Source: Streptomyces bacillaris
Lineage (GTDB): Bacteria; Actinomycetota; Actinomycetes; Streptomycetales; Streptomycetaceae
Direction: 5' to 3'
Assembly (NCBI RefSeq): GCF_003268675.1
Contig: NZ_CP029378.1
Span: 4,712,001-4,776,000 of the forward strand
Length of the DNA stretch: 64,000 bases
The position numbers and the translations under genes were made by a program. Within the stretch, counting starts at the first letter, position 1. Each line of letters opens with the position of its first letter. Positions 39,866 through 49,118 of this stretch are shown piece by piece. The notes under the pieces are model-generated. The model made no database searches. It was given only the letters and a program-made list of their open reading frames with translations, and had not been told where the DNA came from.

Positions 39866-41431
39866 GTGTTCACAGCTCGCACTGTCCGTCTCCTCGTCCC
39901 GTCGGCAGCGGCGCTCTGGACCTCCGCCCTCGGCCTGTGGGGGCTCTCGCGGCAGAACAGCGTGTGGCGGGACGAGGCGGCGACCTGGCAGGTGGCCCGG
40001 CGCTCCACGGCCGAGATCGTGCAACTGCTCGGCAACGTCGATGTCGTGCACGGGCTCTACTACCTGCTGATGCACGGCCTGTTCGAGCTGTTCGGCCCCG
40101 GCACCACCGTGCTGCGGCTGCCCTCGGTGGTGGCCACGGCGGTGGCCGCCGCCTGCGTGGCGGCCCTCGGCCACCGGCTGGCGGGCCCATGGGCCGGGCT
40201 GGGCGGCGGAGTGGCCCTGGGGCTGCTGCCGGCCGTGCAGTTCTACCTCCAGGAGGGGCGGCCGTACGCGTTGGTGGCGGCCGGGGCCGGAGTCTCCACG
40301 CTGCTCCTGGTCACCCTGCTGGAGGGGCGGGGGAGGGCGGTGCACTGGATCGCGTACAGCGGGACGGTCGCGCTGTGCGGCCTGCTGAACTGGCTCTCGC
40401 TCATGATCCTCCCGGCCCATCTGCTGACGCTGCTGCTCAGCGGGAGGAACGGCCGGGGCGGCCGGGGCGGCCGGAGCGGCCACGATCTCGGCGGACCAGG
40501 AGAACCCGGAGAACCCGGAGAATCCAGAGAACCCGGCGGACGCGGCGGGTCCGGTGGGTCCGCCGGACTCGGGAAACGCTGGGCGGCCGCCGCCGTGGCC
40601 GCCGTGGCCTGTGTGCTCCCGCTGGTCCTGTTCAGCCGGAGCCAGTCCGCGCAGGTGTCGTGGATACCGCCGCTGACCTGGCACATGCTGATCGGCCCGG
40701 CGGTCCTGCTGGCCGTCGGCGGGGCGGGCGCACTGCTGGACCGACGGTCCCCGCACCGGCCGGACGGCCCCTCGGCGGCGGCCGTCGGACTGCCGCTGCT
40801 CGTGGTGCCCCACCTCGGCCTCGCCGGACTCTCCCTGATCCAGCCGCTGTTCCTGGACCGGTACGTCCTCTTCAGCCTGCTGGGCCTGGCGCTGCTGATC
40901 GGCGCGGCGATCGGGGTGGCGGTCCGGACGGTGTCACGGCGGCTCCCGCGAGCGGGCTGGTGGCTCCTTCCGGCGATCGTCGCCGTGGCGGCGGTGGCCC
41001 TGCTCCCGCAGGCGCTCGCCAAGCGCTCCCCGGCGAGCCGGGTCGACGACGTCCTCGCGGCGGCCGACGACGTACGACGGCTGAAGCGGCCCGGGGACGC
41101 GGTGCTCTTCTTCCCGTCGGCCCGGCGCGACACCCGGCTGGTCTCCCCGGACGCCTTCTCCGGCCTGGAGGACATAGCGCTGGCCCGCACCCCGGAGCGG
41201 TCCGGCACCTTGAAGGGCGTGGAGGCCGAACCGGCCCGCATACGGGCGGCGATGCTCACCCACCGCCGCATCCTCCTGGTGACGGACGCTCCCGCCGTCT
41301 CCCGCCCGCCCGCCACCGAACGGGACCGGATGAAGCGCTCCGTCCTGCGCAACCACTTCAGGATCGTCACCGACACCCAGACCCGCGGCCGCCGGGTGAC
41401 CCTCTACGAGCGCCGTACGACGCCTCGTTGA
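39866..41431 (+). CDS. GT-C fold membrane glycosyltransferase-like protein
   Basis: Integral membrane protein of 521 residues with about 10 helices. The N-terminal loop NSVWRDEAATWQVARRS has the acidic DE that GT39/ArnT-type enzymes use with polyprenyl-phosphate sugars; LQEGRPYALVAAGAG resembles the conserved QxxRxY segment. It probably transfers sugar to an envelope acceptor; donor unknown. Odd: the loop near residues 195-232 is a collagen-like insert (GRGGRGGRSGHD, GEPGEPGESREPGG) encoded by GGAGAACCC repeats. GTG start with weak ribosome site. Confidence 0.8.
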   Translation: MFTARTVRLLVPSAAALWTSALGLWGLSRQNSVWRDEAATWQVARRSTAEIVQLLGNVDVVHGLYYLLMHGLFELFGPGTTVLRLPSVVATAVAAACVAALGHRLAGPWAGLGGGVALGLLPAVQFYLQEGRPYALVAAGAGVSTLLLVTLLEGRGRAVHWIAYSGTVALCGLLNWLSLMILPAHLLTLLLSGRNGRGGRGGRSGHDLGGPGEPGEPGESREPGGRGGSGGSAGLGKRWAAAAVAAVACVLPLVLFSRSQSAQVSWIPPLTWHMLIGPAVLLAVGGAGALLDRRSPHRPDGPSAAAVGLPLLVVPHLGLAGLSLIQPLFLDRYVLFSLLGLALLIGAAIGVAVRTVSRRLPRAGWWLLPAIVAVAAVALLPQALAKRSPASRVDDVLAAADDVRRLKRPGDAVLFFPSARRDTRLVSPDAFSGLEDIALARTPERSGTLKGVEAEPARIRAAMLTHRRILLVTDAPAVSRPPATERDRMKRSVLRNHFRIVTDTQTRGRRVTLYERRTTPR

Positions 41432-41464
41432 CGCCTTGGGCCCCTGGCCCTCAGGGAGACCTCC

Positions 41465-44400
41465 TCAGGACCTCCTCGGCGGCAGTGGCGGCCGGCGCAG
41501 GTTCGGGGCGGTGTCGTACGTGGGTGGGGTCGAGGCCGGGTGGGCGGCGAGGAGGTCCAGGGCGACCCGGACCGCGTCGTCGAGGACGGCGTAGCGGCCC
41601 TCCGCCCAGTCCAGGGGGGTGCGCAGGGCCTTCACGTCCGGTTCCACGCCGTGGTTCTCCACCGACCAGCCGTAGGTGTCGAACCAGGCCGCGTTCATCG
41701 GGACCGTGATCACCGTGCCGTCGCCCAGCCGGTGGCGGCCGGTCATGCCGACCACCCCGCCCCACGTCCGCTGGCCCACCACCGGGCCCAGTTTCAGCAG
41801 CCGGAACGCCGCGGTGATCATGTCGCCGTCGGAGGAGGTCGCCTCGTCGGCCAGGGCGACGACCGGGCCGCGCGGGGCGTTGGAGGCGTAGCTCACCGCC
41901 TGGGCGTTACGGGTCAGGTCCCAGCCGAGGATCTTGCGGGTGAGCTTCTCCACCACCAGCTCGCTGATGTGGCCGCCCGCGTTGCCCCGTACGTCCACGA
42001 TCAGCGCGGGCCGGGAGACCTCCAGGCGCAGGTCGCGGTTGAACTGGGCCCAGCCCGAGCCGCCCATGTCCGGGATATGCAGATAGCCGCACTTGCCGCC
42101 GCTCAACTCCCGTACGACGTCACGCCGTTTGGCCACCCAGTCCTGGTAGCGCAGCGGGCGCTCGTCGACCAGGGGAAGGATCGCCACCCGGCGGGACGGG
42201 CCGCCTCCCGCGGGGGTGAACGTCAGCTCCACCGTGGTGCCCCCGGCCGCCGTCAGCAGCGGGTACGGGCCCGTCACCGGGTCCACCGGGCGGCCGTCCA
42301 CATGCGTCAGGACCGCGCCCTCGCGGATGCCCGTACCGGCCAGCGGGGAGCGGGCCTTGGAGTCGGACGAGTCGCCGGGGAGGATGCGCTGGACCACCCA
42401 AGACCCTTCCCGGCAGACCAGGTTGGCGCCCAGCAGGCCGATCGCCCGCTGGTAGTGCGGCGGGCCCTCGTTACGGCGGGCGGGGGAGACGTACGCGTGC
42501 GAGGTGCCCAGCTCGCCCAGCACCTCGCGCAGCAGGTCCGCGAACTCGTCGGGGGAGGCGACCCGTTCGATCAGCGGGCGGTACTGGTCCAGTACGCCGT
42601 CCCAGTCGATGCCGCACATGTCCGGCTCCCAGAAGTAGGAGCGGATGATCCGGCCCGCCTCCCCGTACGCCTGCCGCCACTCCGCCCCCGGGTCCACCTC
42701 GTGCAGGATGCGGCGCAGGTCCAGGTAGACCGTGGAGTCGCCGTCGCCCGGCTCGGTGGCGGGGACGGCCCGCAGCTCGCCGTCGTCCATCACGACCAGG
42801 CGCGAACAGTCGCCGCTGACCGCGAACCAGTCGAGGTGGTCGACCAGTTCGGTCTTCCGGGCCTTCGCGATGTTGAAGTGCTCCAGCGTCGGCCGCCCCG
42901 ACATGTCGGCCGGGTTGGCGAACGTCTCGCCCAGCGCCCCCGAGATCGGCCAGCGCAGCCAGACAAGACCGCCGCCGCTCACCGGGTGCAGCGCCGAGTA
43001 CTTGGAGGCGGAGACCGGGAACGGCGTCACCCGGCTCTCCAGGCCCTCGAACTCCACCATGACCGTGGAGCCTTCACCCGTACTCCCCGCTTCCGGAACG
43101 TCTATCGGGTCCAGGCCACCCGCCGCCGGGCGCCCGTCCGGTGAGAGCGCGAAGGGGGACGGGGTCGCCGAGGAGAGCGGGACCAGATACGGGCGGCAGC
43201 CCAGCGGGAAGGAGAGGTCCCCGGTGTGGACGTCGTACACCGGGTCGAAGCCCCGCCAGGAGAGGAAAGCCAGATAGCGGCCGTCCTCCGTGAAGACCGG
43301 GTTCTCGTCCTCGAAGCGGCCGTTGGTCACGTCCACGATCACCGGGGCGCCGGGGCCGGAGATCCGGGCCAGCTTGATCTGGCGCAGCGAGCGGCCGATC
43401 CCCGGGTGCGACCAGGTCAGCCAGTCGCCGTCGGGCGAGAACGCCAGATCGCGGACCGGGCCGTTGACCGAGCGGATCAGCTCGGTGAGGCCGGGGTGCT
43501 CGTCGACGGGCGCCGTGATGCTCTCGGGGACGGCGGCGCCCGTGGCCGCGTAGAGGTCGGCCCGGGTGGAGCCGGTACGGGGGCGCTCCCGGATCTCCTC
43601 GGTCTCCTCGGTCACCTCAGCCATCTCGGCCCCGTCGGCCGCCCCTGTCGTCGCGGCCGCCCCCGTCTCCTCCGGCTCCCCCGTGTCCAGGAGCAGCAGC
43701 CTGCCGTCGTTCGACGCGATGGCCAGCCGCTCCCCGTCCGGGTCGGAGACCATCTCCTGTACGCGGCCCAGCTGCCCCGAGGCGAGCCGGCGCGGGGCCC
43801 GGTCGCCGCTGGCGCGCGGGAGGTAGGCGATCTCCACCGCGTCCTCGCCGTCCGCGTCGGTGACGTACGCGACCCGGCCCCCGCTCCCCAGCATCTCCGG
43901 CAGCCGCACCCGCACCCCGGGGGTGTCGCTGATGGTGCGGGCGGGGCCGTCGCGGTGGGTGAGCCAGTAGAGGCTGCCGCGTACGGTGACGGCGCTGGCC
44001 CGGCCCGTCTCGTCGACCGAGAGCGAGTCGACGTTGCTGGCGGCGGGCACCTGGTGGCAGCGGCGGCCGGTGCGCGGCCCGCCGAGCCGTACCTCCAGCT
44101 TGCGCGGGGTGGCGTCCGGCGACTCCAGGTCCTCCACCAGCCAGAGGTCTCCGGCGCACTGGTAGACGACCCGGTGGCCGTCGCTGGAGGCGTGCCGGGC
44201 GTAGAACGCGTCGTGGTCGGTGTGGCGGCGCAGGTCCGTGCCGTCGGTCCGGCAGGAGTAGAGGTTGCCGACGCCCTCGTGGTCGGAGAGGAACGCGATC
44301 CGGCGCCCCACGAACATCGGGGAGGCCAGGTGCCCGTCGATGTCCGGCAGCAGCCGCTCCCCGTGCAGCCAGAGGCGGCCCATGGCCCCGCCCCGGTACC

Positions 44401-44923
44401 GCTTCCAGGCGGCCGGTTCGTGCGGGGGCGTGCCGGTGAGGAGCAGGGTGCGGCGCTCGCCGTCCAGGTCGGCCACCGCGATGTCGGAGACCGGGCCCCA
44501 GGGGAGCCGCCCGCCGGGGCCGCCGTCGGTGGGGACGCTGTAGGCCCAGGAGAAGTACGAGAACGGCTGGTTGTGCGAGGAGACGGCGAGGATCTGCGTG
44601 GCGTCGGGCGGATCGGGGGTCCAGCCGCAGACCCGGGCGTCGGTCGAGCCCCAGTAGGTGAGCCGGCGGGCCGGGCCGCCGTCGACCGGGGCGAGGTGGA
44701 TCTCGGGGTCGAGCGTGCGCCAGGTCGTGTAGGCGATGGAGGTGCCGTCGGGCGAGAAGCGGGGGTGGCTGACCCGGGTCCGGTCGACGGTCACCCGCCA
44801 GGCCCGCCCCGGCCGGTGGCCCGCCGGGGCGAGGGGGGCGACCCAGAGATCGTCCTCGGCGGCGAAGCAGAGCATGTCCTGGTGGAGGTGCGGGAACCGG
44901 AGATACGCGACGTCGTCACTCAC
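41465..44923 (-). CDS. Tricorn protease (S41 family)
   Basis: Cytosolic oligopeptide-processing protease of 1152 residues. Two beta-propellers at the N terminus (FPHLHQDMLCFAAEDDLWVA, RFSPDGTSIAYTTW, further WD-like blades to about 680), then C1, PDZ (GIREGAVLTHVDGRPVD) and C2 domains. Active-site pieces: GELGTSHAYV (His), ADEATSSDGDMITAAF (Ser, 1030 or 1031) and SVENHGVEPD (Glu). An acidic Glu/Thr-rich insert lies near 440-470. The GTG at 44923 gives the family N terminus; the frame stays open far upstream on the minus strand but is shadow. Two palindromes upstream could link it to the TetR regulator. Confidence 0.93.
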   Translation of the reverse strand: MSDDVAYLRFPHLHQDMLCFAAEDDLWVAPLAPAGHRPGRAWRVTVDRTRVSHPRFSPDGTSIAYTTWRTLDPEIHLAPVDGGPARRLTYWGSTDARVCGWTPDPPDATQILAVSSHNQPFSYFSWAYSVPTDGGPGGRLPWGPVSDIAVADLDGERRTLLLTGTPPHEPAAWKRYRGGAMGRLWLHGERLLPDIDGHLASPMFVGRRIAFLSDHEGVGNLYSCRTDGTDLRRHTDHDAFYARHASSDGHRVVYQCAGDLWLVEDLESPDATPRKLEVRLGGPRTGRRCHQVPAASNVDSLSVDETGRASAVTVRGSLYWLTHRDGPARTISDTPGVRVRLPEMLGSGGRVAYVTDADGEDAVEIAYLPRASGDRAPRRLASGQLGRVQEMVSDPDGERLAIASNDGRLLLLDTGEPEETGAAATTGAADGAEMAEVTEETEEIRERPRTGSTRADLYAATGAAVPESITAPVDEHPGLTELIRSVNGPVRDLAFSPDGDWLTWSHPGIGRSLRQIKLARISGPGAPVIVDVTNGRFEDENPVFTEDGRYLAFLSWRGFDPVYDVHTGDLSFPLGCRPYLVPLSSATPSPFALSPDGRPAAGGLDPIDVPEAGSTGEGSTVMVEFEGLESRVTPFPVSASKYSALHPVSGGGLVWLRWPISGALGETFANPADMSGRPTLEHFNIAKARKTELVDHLDWFAVSGDCSRLVVMDDGELRAVPATEPGDGDSTVYLDLRRILHEVDPGAEWRQAYGEAGRIIRSYFWEPDMCGIDWDGVLDQYRPLIERVASPDEFADLLREVLGELGTSHAYVSPARRNEGPPHYQRAIGLLGANLVCREGSWVVQRILPGDSSDSKARSPLAGTGIREGAVLTHVDGRPVDPVTGPYPLLTAAGGTTVELTFTPAGGGPSRRVAILPLVDERPLRYQDWVAKRRDVVRELSGGKCGYLHIPDMGGSGWAQFNRDLRLEVSRPALIVDVRGNAGGHISELVVEKLTRKILGWDLTRNAQAVSYASNAPRGPVVALADEATSSDGDMITAAFRLLKLGPVVGQRTWGGVVGMTGRHRLGDGTVITVPMNAAWFDTYGWSVENHGVEPDVKALRTPLDWAEGRYAVLDDAVRVALDLLAAHPASTPPTYDTAPNLRRPPLPPRRS

Positions 44924-44977
44924 CCCCCAATGCTTTCCGCGCGCAGGGCCCGGGGCAACTTGTGGTGCAGCCCACAA

Positions 44978-45039
44978 GCGAAACGATTTCGTTTCGCTGG
45001 GGGAAGGGGGTACGGTTCTGCTGTACGAAACAGTTTCGT
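44978..45039. promoter_or_regulatory. Two palindromic TetR-type operators
   Basis: Site 1: GCGAAACGA-TT-TCGTTTCGC (44978-44997), perfect 9-bp arms. Site 2: ACGAAAC-A-GTTTCGT (45025-45039), perfect 7-bp arms. Both share the CGAAAC/GTTTCG core. They sit in the gap between the tricorn gene and the TetR gene, so the TetR protein probably autoregulates here and may repress both directions. Confidence 0.85.
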
Positions 45040-45124
45040 TCGATGGTGAGCGGAACGGACCGGGAGCGGCATAATCCGTGACCGGAACGACGGATACGCG
45101 TGAGTGAGCGAAGGAGGTCGGCCC

Positions 45125-45697
45125 ATGGCACGCACCAGGCTGACACCCGAGCGTGAGGGCGAGCTGTACGAGGCCGTCCTCGATCTGCTCCGCGAGGTCG
45201 GCTACGACGCCCTGACCATGGACGCCATCGCCGCCCGCACCCGGTCGAGCAAGGCCACCCTCTACCGCCAGTGGGGCTCCAAGCCCGAGCTGGTCGCCAA
45301 GGCGCTCCGGCACAACAAGCCGGGAGACCTCTCCGACATCGACACCGGCTCGCTGCGCGGCGACTTCCACACCGTGCTGAGCCGGACCGACGACTGCCAG
45401 ATGGAGAAGGACGCCGCGCTGATGCGGGGTCTGAGCCATGCCGTCCACGAGTACCCCGAGCTGCTCCAGGCCCTGCGCGAGCTTCTGATCGAACCGGAGA
45501 TGAACGGGTTCGACGAGATGCTCCAGCGGGCGGTGGCCCGGGGCGAACTGCGCGCGGACAACCCGGCGCTGAAGTACATCCCGCACATGCTGATCGGCGC
45601 GCTGGCCGCCCGGCAGCTGATCGAGGACCGCCCGGTCGACCGGGCGTTCCTCACCGACTACGTGGACTCCGTGGTGCTCCCCGCCCTCGGCGTCTGA
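45125..45697 (+). CDS. TetR/AcrR family regulator
   Basis: Protein of 190 residues. HTH: VGYDALTMDAIAARTRSSKA then TLYRQWGSKPELVAKAL; the rest is an all-helical ligand/dimer domain. The ATG at 45125 follows AAGGAGG. The MMPL exporter gene follows 189 bp later in the same direction and is the likely target together with the palindromes at 44978-45039; no such palindrome is seen in the gap directly before the MMPL gene, so its control may be by read-through. Confidence 0.92.
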   Translation: MARTRLTPEREGELYEAVLDLLREVGYDALTMDAIAARTRSSKATLYRQWGSKPELVAKALRHNKPGDLSDIDTGSLRGDFHTVLSRTDDCQMEKDAALMRGLSHAVHEYPELLQALRELLIEPEMNGFDEMLQRAVARGELRADNPALKYIPHMLIGALAARQLIEDRPVDRAFLTDYVDSVVLPALGV

Positions 45698-45886
45698 CCG
45701 CACGCGGCTCCGTGGCTCTCCCCGGCCCCGGAGTCCGACGTCCCCGGTAGGGCCCCTCCCCAGGGCTCCGCCACCGTACGGCCCTCTCCCCGACGCATCA
45801 CTCGTACCTGACACGCCGCTCTCGTCGTCGGGCCGGCACCTCACGCCCAGTTTCCACTCATACGACCTGACCGGGAGTACGCCCCC

Positions 45887-48217
45887 GTGGCCACTTTCCT
45901 CTACAAGCTCGGACGGCTCACCTTCCGCCGCCGCCGCTTCGTCGCCCTGATCTGGGTGGCGCTGCTGGCGCTCGCCGGATTCGGTGCGGCCTCCGCGTCC
46001 ACCGCGACCTCCAGTTCCTTCTCCATCCCCGGTACGGAGGCGCAGCGCGCCTTCGACCTGCTGGAACAGCGCTTCCCCGGTGCCAGTGCCGACGGGGCCA
46101 CCGCCCGGGTCGTCTTCAAGGCGCCCGAGGGCGAGAAGGTCACCGACGCCGCCAACAAGGGCGAGATCACCGGCATCGTGAAGGAGCTGCGCTCCGGCTC
46201 CGACCAGGTCGCCCAGGTGGCCGACCCGTTCGAGGCGCAGGCGGTGAGCCAGGACGGTTCGACCGCGTACATCTCGGTGAGCTACAAGGTCAACTCCATG
46301 GAGCTGACCGACCAGACCCGGGACGCCCTGGAAGAGGCGGGCAAGGACGCGCAGGGCAGCGGGATGAAGGTGGAGATCGGCGGTGACGCGCTCCAGGTCA
46401 TGCCGCACACCGGGACCGCCGAGATCATCGGGGTCGTCATCGCGGCGATCGTCCTGGTCATCACCTTCGGCTCGCTGATCGCCGCCGGACTGCCGCTGGT
46501 CACCGCGCTCATCGGCGTCGGCATCGGGGTCTCGCTCATCACGGCCCTGGCCAATGTGCTGGACCTGGGCTCCACCACCCCGATCCTCGCCTCGATGATC
46601 GGCCTCGCGGTCGGCATCGACTACGCCCTCTTCATCGTCTCCCGCTACCGCGCCGAGCTGGCCGACGGCCGCGAGCGCGAGGACGCGGCCGGGCGGGCCG
46701 TCGGCACCGCCGGGTCGGCCGTCGTCTTCGCCGGTCTGACCGTGGTCATCGCGCTGGTGGGCCTCGCCGTCGTCAACATCCCGATGCTGACGAAGATGGG
46801 CTTCGCCGCCGCCGGTACGGTCGCCATCGCCGTGGTCATCGCCCTCACCCTCGTCCCGGCCCTGCTGGGCTTCGCGGGCAAGCGGGTCATGGGCCGCAAG
46901 GCCCGTAAGGGCGCGGAGGCGGCGGAGAGCACCGACGCCAAGGGCGCGAAGACGCCCAGCCTCGACAAGGCCGAGGACACGGCCAAGGCCAAGGACACGG
47001 CCAAGGGCGCCGACGCCAAGCCCAACATGGGCACCCGCTGGGCCCGGTTCGTGCTGCGCAGGCCGGTCTGGGTGATGCTGGTCGGCATCCTCGGCCTCGG
47101 CGTCATCGCCGTACCCGCCGCGTCCCTGGAGATGGGCCTGCCCGACGACGGCGCCCAGCCGAAGTCCACCACGCAGCGCCAGGCGTACGACATGCTCTCC
47201 GACGGCTTCGGCCCCGGCTTCAACGGGCCGCTGATGGTCGTCATGGACGGCAAGGACAGCTCCGACCCGAAGGCCGCGGCCGAGCGGGTCTCCAAGGAGA
47301 TCGAGTCCATCGGCGTCGTCGCCGTCACCCCGGCCCGGTTCAACAAGGCCGGCGACACCGCGATGATCACCGTCATCCCGAAGGACCGGCCGTCCTCCCA
47401 CGCCACCGAGGAGGTCGTCCACGACATCCGTGACGCGGGCAGGGACATCAAGGCCGACACCGGGGCCGAGGTCCTGGTCACCGGTGCCACCGCGATGAAC
47501 ATCGACTTCTCGCAGAAGATGAACGACGCCCTGGTGCCCTACCTGGCGCTCGTCGTCGGCCTCGCGTTCCTGCTGCTGATGCTGGTGTTCCGCTCGATCC
47601 TCGTCCCGCTGAAGGCGGCCCTCGGCTTCCTGCTCTCGGTCATCGCGGCCCTCGGCGCGGTCGTCGCGGTCTTCCAGTGGGGCTGGCTCGGCTCGCTCTT
47701 CGGGGTCGAGCAGACCGGTCCGATCATGAGCATGATGCCGATCTTCATGGTCGGTGTGGTCTTCGGCCTCGCGATGGACTACGAGGTCTTCCTCGTCACC
47801 CGGATGCGCGAGGCGTACGTCCACGGCGAGAGCCCCGGCCAGGCCATCGTGACCGGCTTCCAGCACGGCGCCCGGGTGGTCACGGCTGCGGCCGTGATCA
47901 TGATGGCGGTCTTCGCGGGCTTCATCGGCTCCAGCGAGCAGATGGTCAAGATGATCGGCTTCTCGCTCGCGGTCGCGGTCCTCTTCGACGCCTTCGTGGT
48001 GCGCATGGCGATCGTGCCGGCCGTCCTGGCCCTGCTGGGCCGGAAGGCCTGGTGGCTGCCGCGCTGGCTGGACCGGGCGTTGCCCAACGTGGACGTGGAG
48101 GGCGAGAAGCTGCAGAAGCAGCTGACGGAGGGGCCTGCCGCGTCCGGCTCGGACTCCGGTTCCGACTCCGACGGCGGGGACGGACACGGCGGCGAGCGCG
48201 AGCTCGTACGCGTCTGA
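45887..48217 (+). CDS. MMPL family RND-type transporter
   Basis: Membrane exporter of 776 residues with two MMPL halves. Helix 1 (FVALIWVALLALAGFGAASA) and helices 2-6 (IIGVVIAAIVLVITFGSLIA, MIGLAVGIDYALFIVSRYRA) are mirrored in the second half (MPIFMVGVVFGLAMDYEVFL). GIDYALF and AMDYEVF carry the conserved Asp-Tyr pairs for proton coupling. Actinobacterial MMPLs export lipids or drugs. A charged linker near 345-385 has KDTAKA-type repeats, and the tail is a Ser/Asp/Gly run. GTG start with GGGAG upstream. A strong hairpin follows. Confidence 0.93.
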   Translation: MATFLYKLGRLTFRRRRFVALIWVALLALAGFGAASASTATSSSFSIPGTEAQRAFDLLEQRFPGASADGATARVVFKAPEGEKVTDAANKGEITGIVKELRSGSDQVAQVADPFEAQAVSQDGSTAYISVSYKVNSMELTDQTRDALEEAGKDAQGSGMKVEIGGDALQVMPHTGTAEIIGVVIAAIVLVITFGSLIAAGLPLVTALIGVGIGVSLITALANVLDLGSTTPILASMIGLAVGIDYALFIVSRYRAELADGREREDAAGRAVGTAGSAVVFAGLTVVIALVGLAVVNIPMLTKMGFAAAGTVAIAVVIALTLVPALLGFAGKRVMGRKARKGAEAAESTDAKGAKTPSLDKAEDTAKAKDTAKGADAKPNMGTRWARFVLRRPVWVMLVGILGLGVIAVPAASLEMGLPDDGAQPKSTTQRQAYDMLSDGFGPGFNGPLMVVMDGKDSSDPKAAAERVSKEIESIGVVAVTPARFNKAGDTAMITVIPKDRPSSHATEEVVHDIRDAGRDIKADTGAEVLVTGATAMNIDFSQKMNDALVPYLALVVGLAFLLLMLVFRSILVPLKAALGFLLSVIAALGAVVAVFQWGWLGSLFGVEQTGPIMSMMPIFMVGVVFGLAMDYEVFLVTRMREAYVHGESPGQAIVTGFQHGARVVTAAAVIMMAVFAGFIGSSEQMVKMIGFSLAVAVLFDAFVVRMAIVPAVLALLGRKAWWLPRWLDRALPNVDVEGEKLQKQLTEGPAASGSDSGSDSDGGDGHGGERELVRV

Positions 48218-48325
48218 TCCCCGGGGCCCTTGATCGGCCCGGCCCCTAGGACCCCGGGGCCGCGTCTGAGCGGAGCGCGGCCCCGGAAGCGCCGGTTACC
48301 TGTGGGGACGGGGGACCGGGGCAGC

Positions 48326-48362
48326 GAGAAGGCCCCCGTGCGATCAGCACGGGGGCCTTCTC
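48326..48362. terminator. Bidirectional terminator between MMPL and SsgA-like genes
   Basis: Perfect 16-bp stem GAGAAGGCCCCCGTGC / GCACGGGGGCCTTCTC with loop GATCA. It lies 109 bp past the MMPL stop and 50 bp past the convergent SsgA-like gene. Confidence 0.88.
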
Positions 48363-48412
48363 CGCGTATCCGTACGCCGGTTTCGTGTGCGCCGGGTTCG
48401 CGTGCGGCGGCT

Positions 48413-48868
48413 TCAACCGCGGGCGGGCTGGGCGCCCTTGGGGTCCGGCTGGGCTTCCTTCGGTCCCGGGCGGGTGCGGGAGGGCCGTTTCTCCGGGCTC
48501 CCGTCGGAGGACGGCGCTGCGTTGGCCGCGCTCGCCGCCGGGGCCTGTGCGCGGGTGCGGGCCAGGAAGCGGATCAGCGTCCTGATCTCGAACTGGAACA
48601 CCTCCACCCCGTCCGTCGAGTGCAGCTCCACGATCAGCTGGGTCCGGCCGCAGGGCCAGACGCGGACGGCCCCGCGCTCGATCGGGGTGCGCAGCCCGCG
48701 CTCCAGCAGATCGCGGCCGAACGCCCAGTCGGTGCCGTCGGGCAGTCCGATGTGGACGGTGCGGGGGTCGTCGGCCGCGTCGTAGCGCAGGTCGACGGGG
48801 ACCGGACGGGTCAGAGGGCCATCGGTGATGAGCCGGGCGCGTGCATGTTCTTCGATCACAGGGGACAT
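48413..48868 (-). CDS. SsgA-like sporulation and cell-division protein (possibly SsgE)
   Basis: SALP-family protein of 151 residues. Core: LRYDAADDPRTVHIGLPDGT, WAFGRDLLERGLRTPIERG, VRVWPCGRTQLIVELHSTDG and FQFEIRTLIRFLARTR match the SsgA/SsgB fold. These actinomycete-specific proteins guide septum-site selection and autolysis during sporulation. The location near cbiMQO makes SsgE the likeliest paralogue from memory of gene order; sequence alone does not decide. A Pro/Lys-rich tail of 35 residues follows the fold. The ATG has GGAGGAG upstream. Confidence 0.85.
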   Translation of the reverse strand: MSPVIEEHARARLITDGPLTRPVPVDLRYDAADDPRTVHIGLPDGTDWAFGRDLLERGLRTPIERGAVRVWPCGRTQLIVELHSTDGVEVFQFEIRTLIRFLARTRAQAPAASAANAAPSSDGSPEKRPSRTRPGPKEAQPDPKGAQPARG

Positions 48869-49000
48869 GGGCCGGCTCCTCCTATATGTGTCTCTCTGCC
48901 CTCTAATGTCCCATATTTCACGAATTTGGCACGGTGAGCGTGTGCTCACGTGACGGAGAGTGGTGGCCCGGCCGGACGGGATTCGGCTGCCGGGCCTCCG

Positions 49001-49034
49001 CTCTTGCGCATGGTTCGCAAGAGAGCACTATTAT
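49001..49034 (+). promoter_or_regulatory. cbiM promoter overlapped by a Nur-like inverted repeat
   Basis: CTCTTGCG (49001-49008) and CGCAAGAG (49016-49023) form a perfect 8-bp inverted repeat with a 7-nt spacer. Its inner part TTGC-N9-GCAA has the layout of the reported Nur (nickel regulator) box, TGCAA-N5-TTGCA, with mismatches in the inner bases. TTGCGC (49004-49009) and TATTAT (49029-49034) are plausible -35/-10 elements 19 nt apart, so a repressor here would cover the -35. Confidence 0.6.
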
Positions 49035-49118
49035 TGATGGGTTCATGACCCCGCCCGCAGAGCCGCGTCCAGGCGGACGCGGACACCGTGCGGAACCGCA
49101 GGAAGCGGAGCCTCTGTC

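Noticed and set aside
44924..48187. Minus-strand extension of the tricorn frame across tetR and the MMPL gene
   Set aside because: Overlaps two well-supported plus-strand genes; the tricorn family N terminus begins at 44923.
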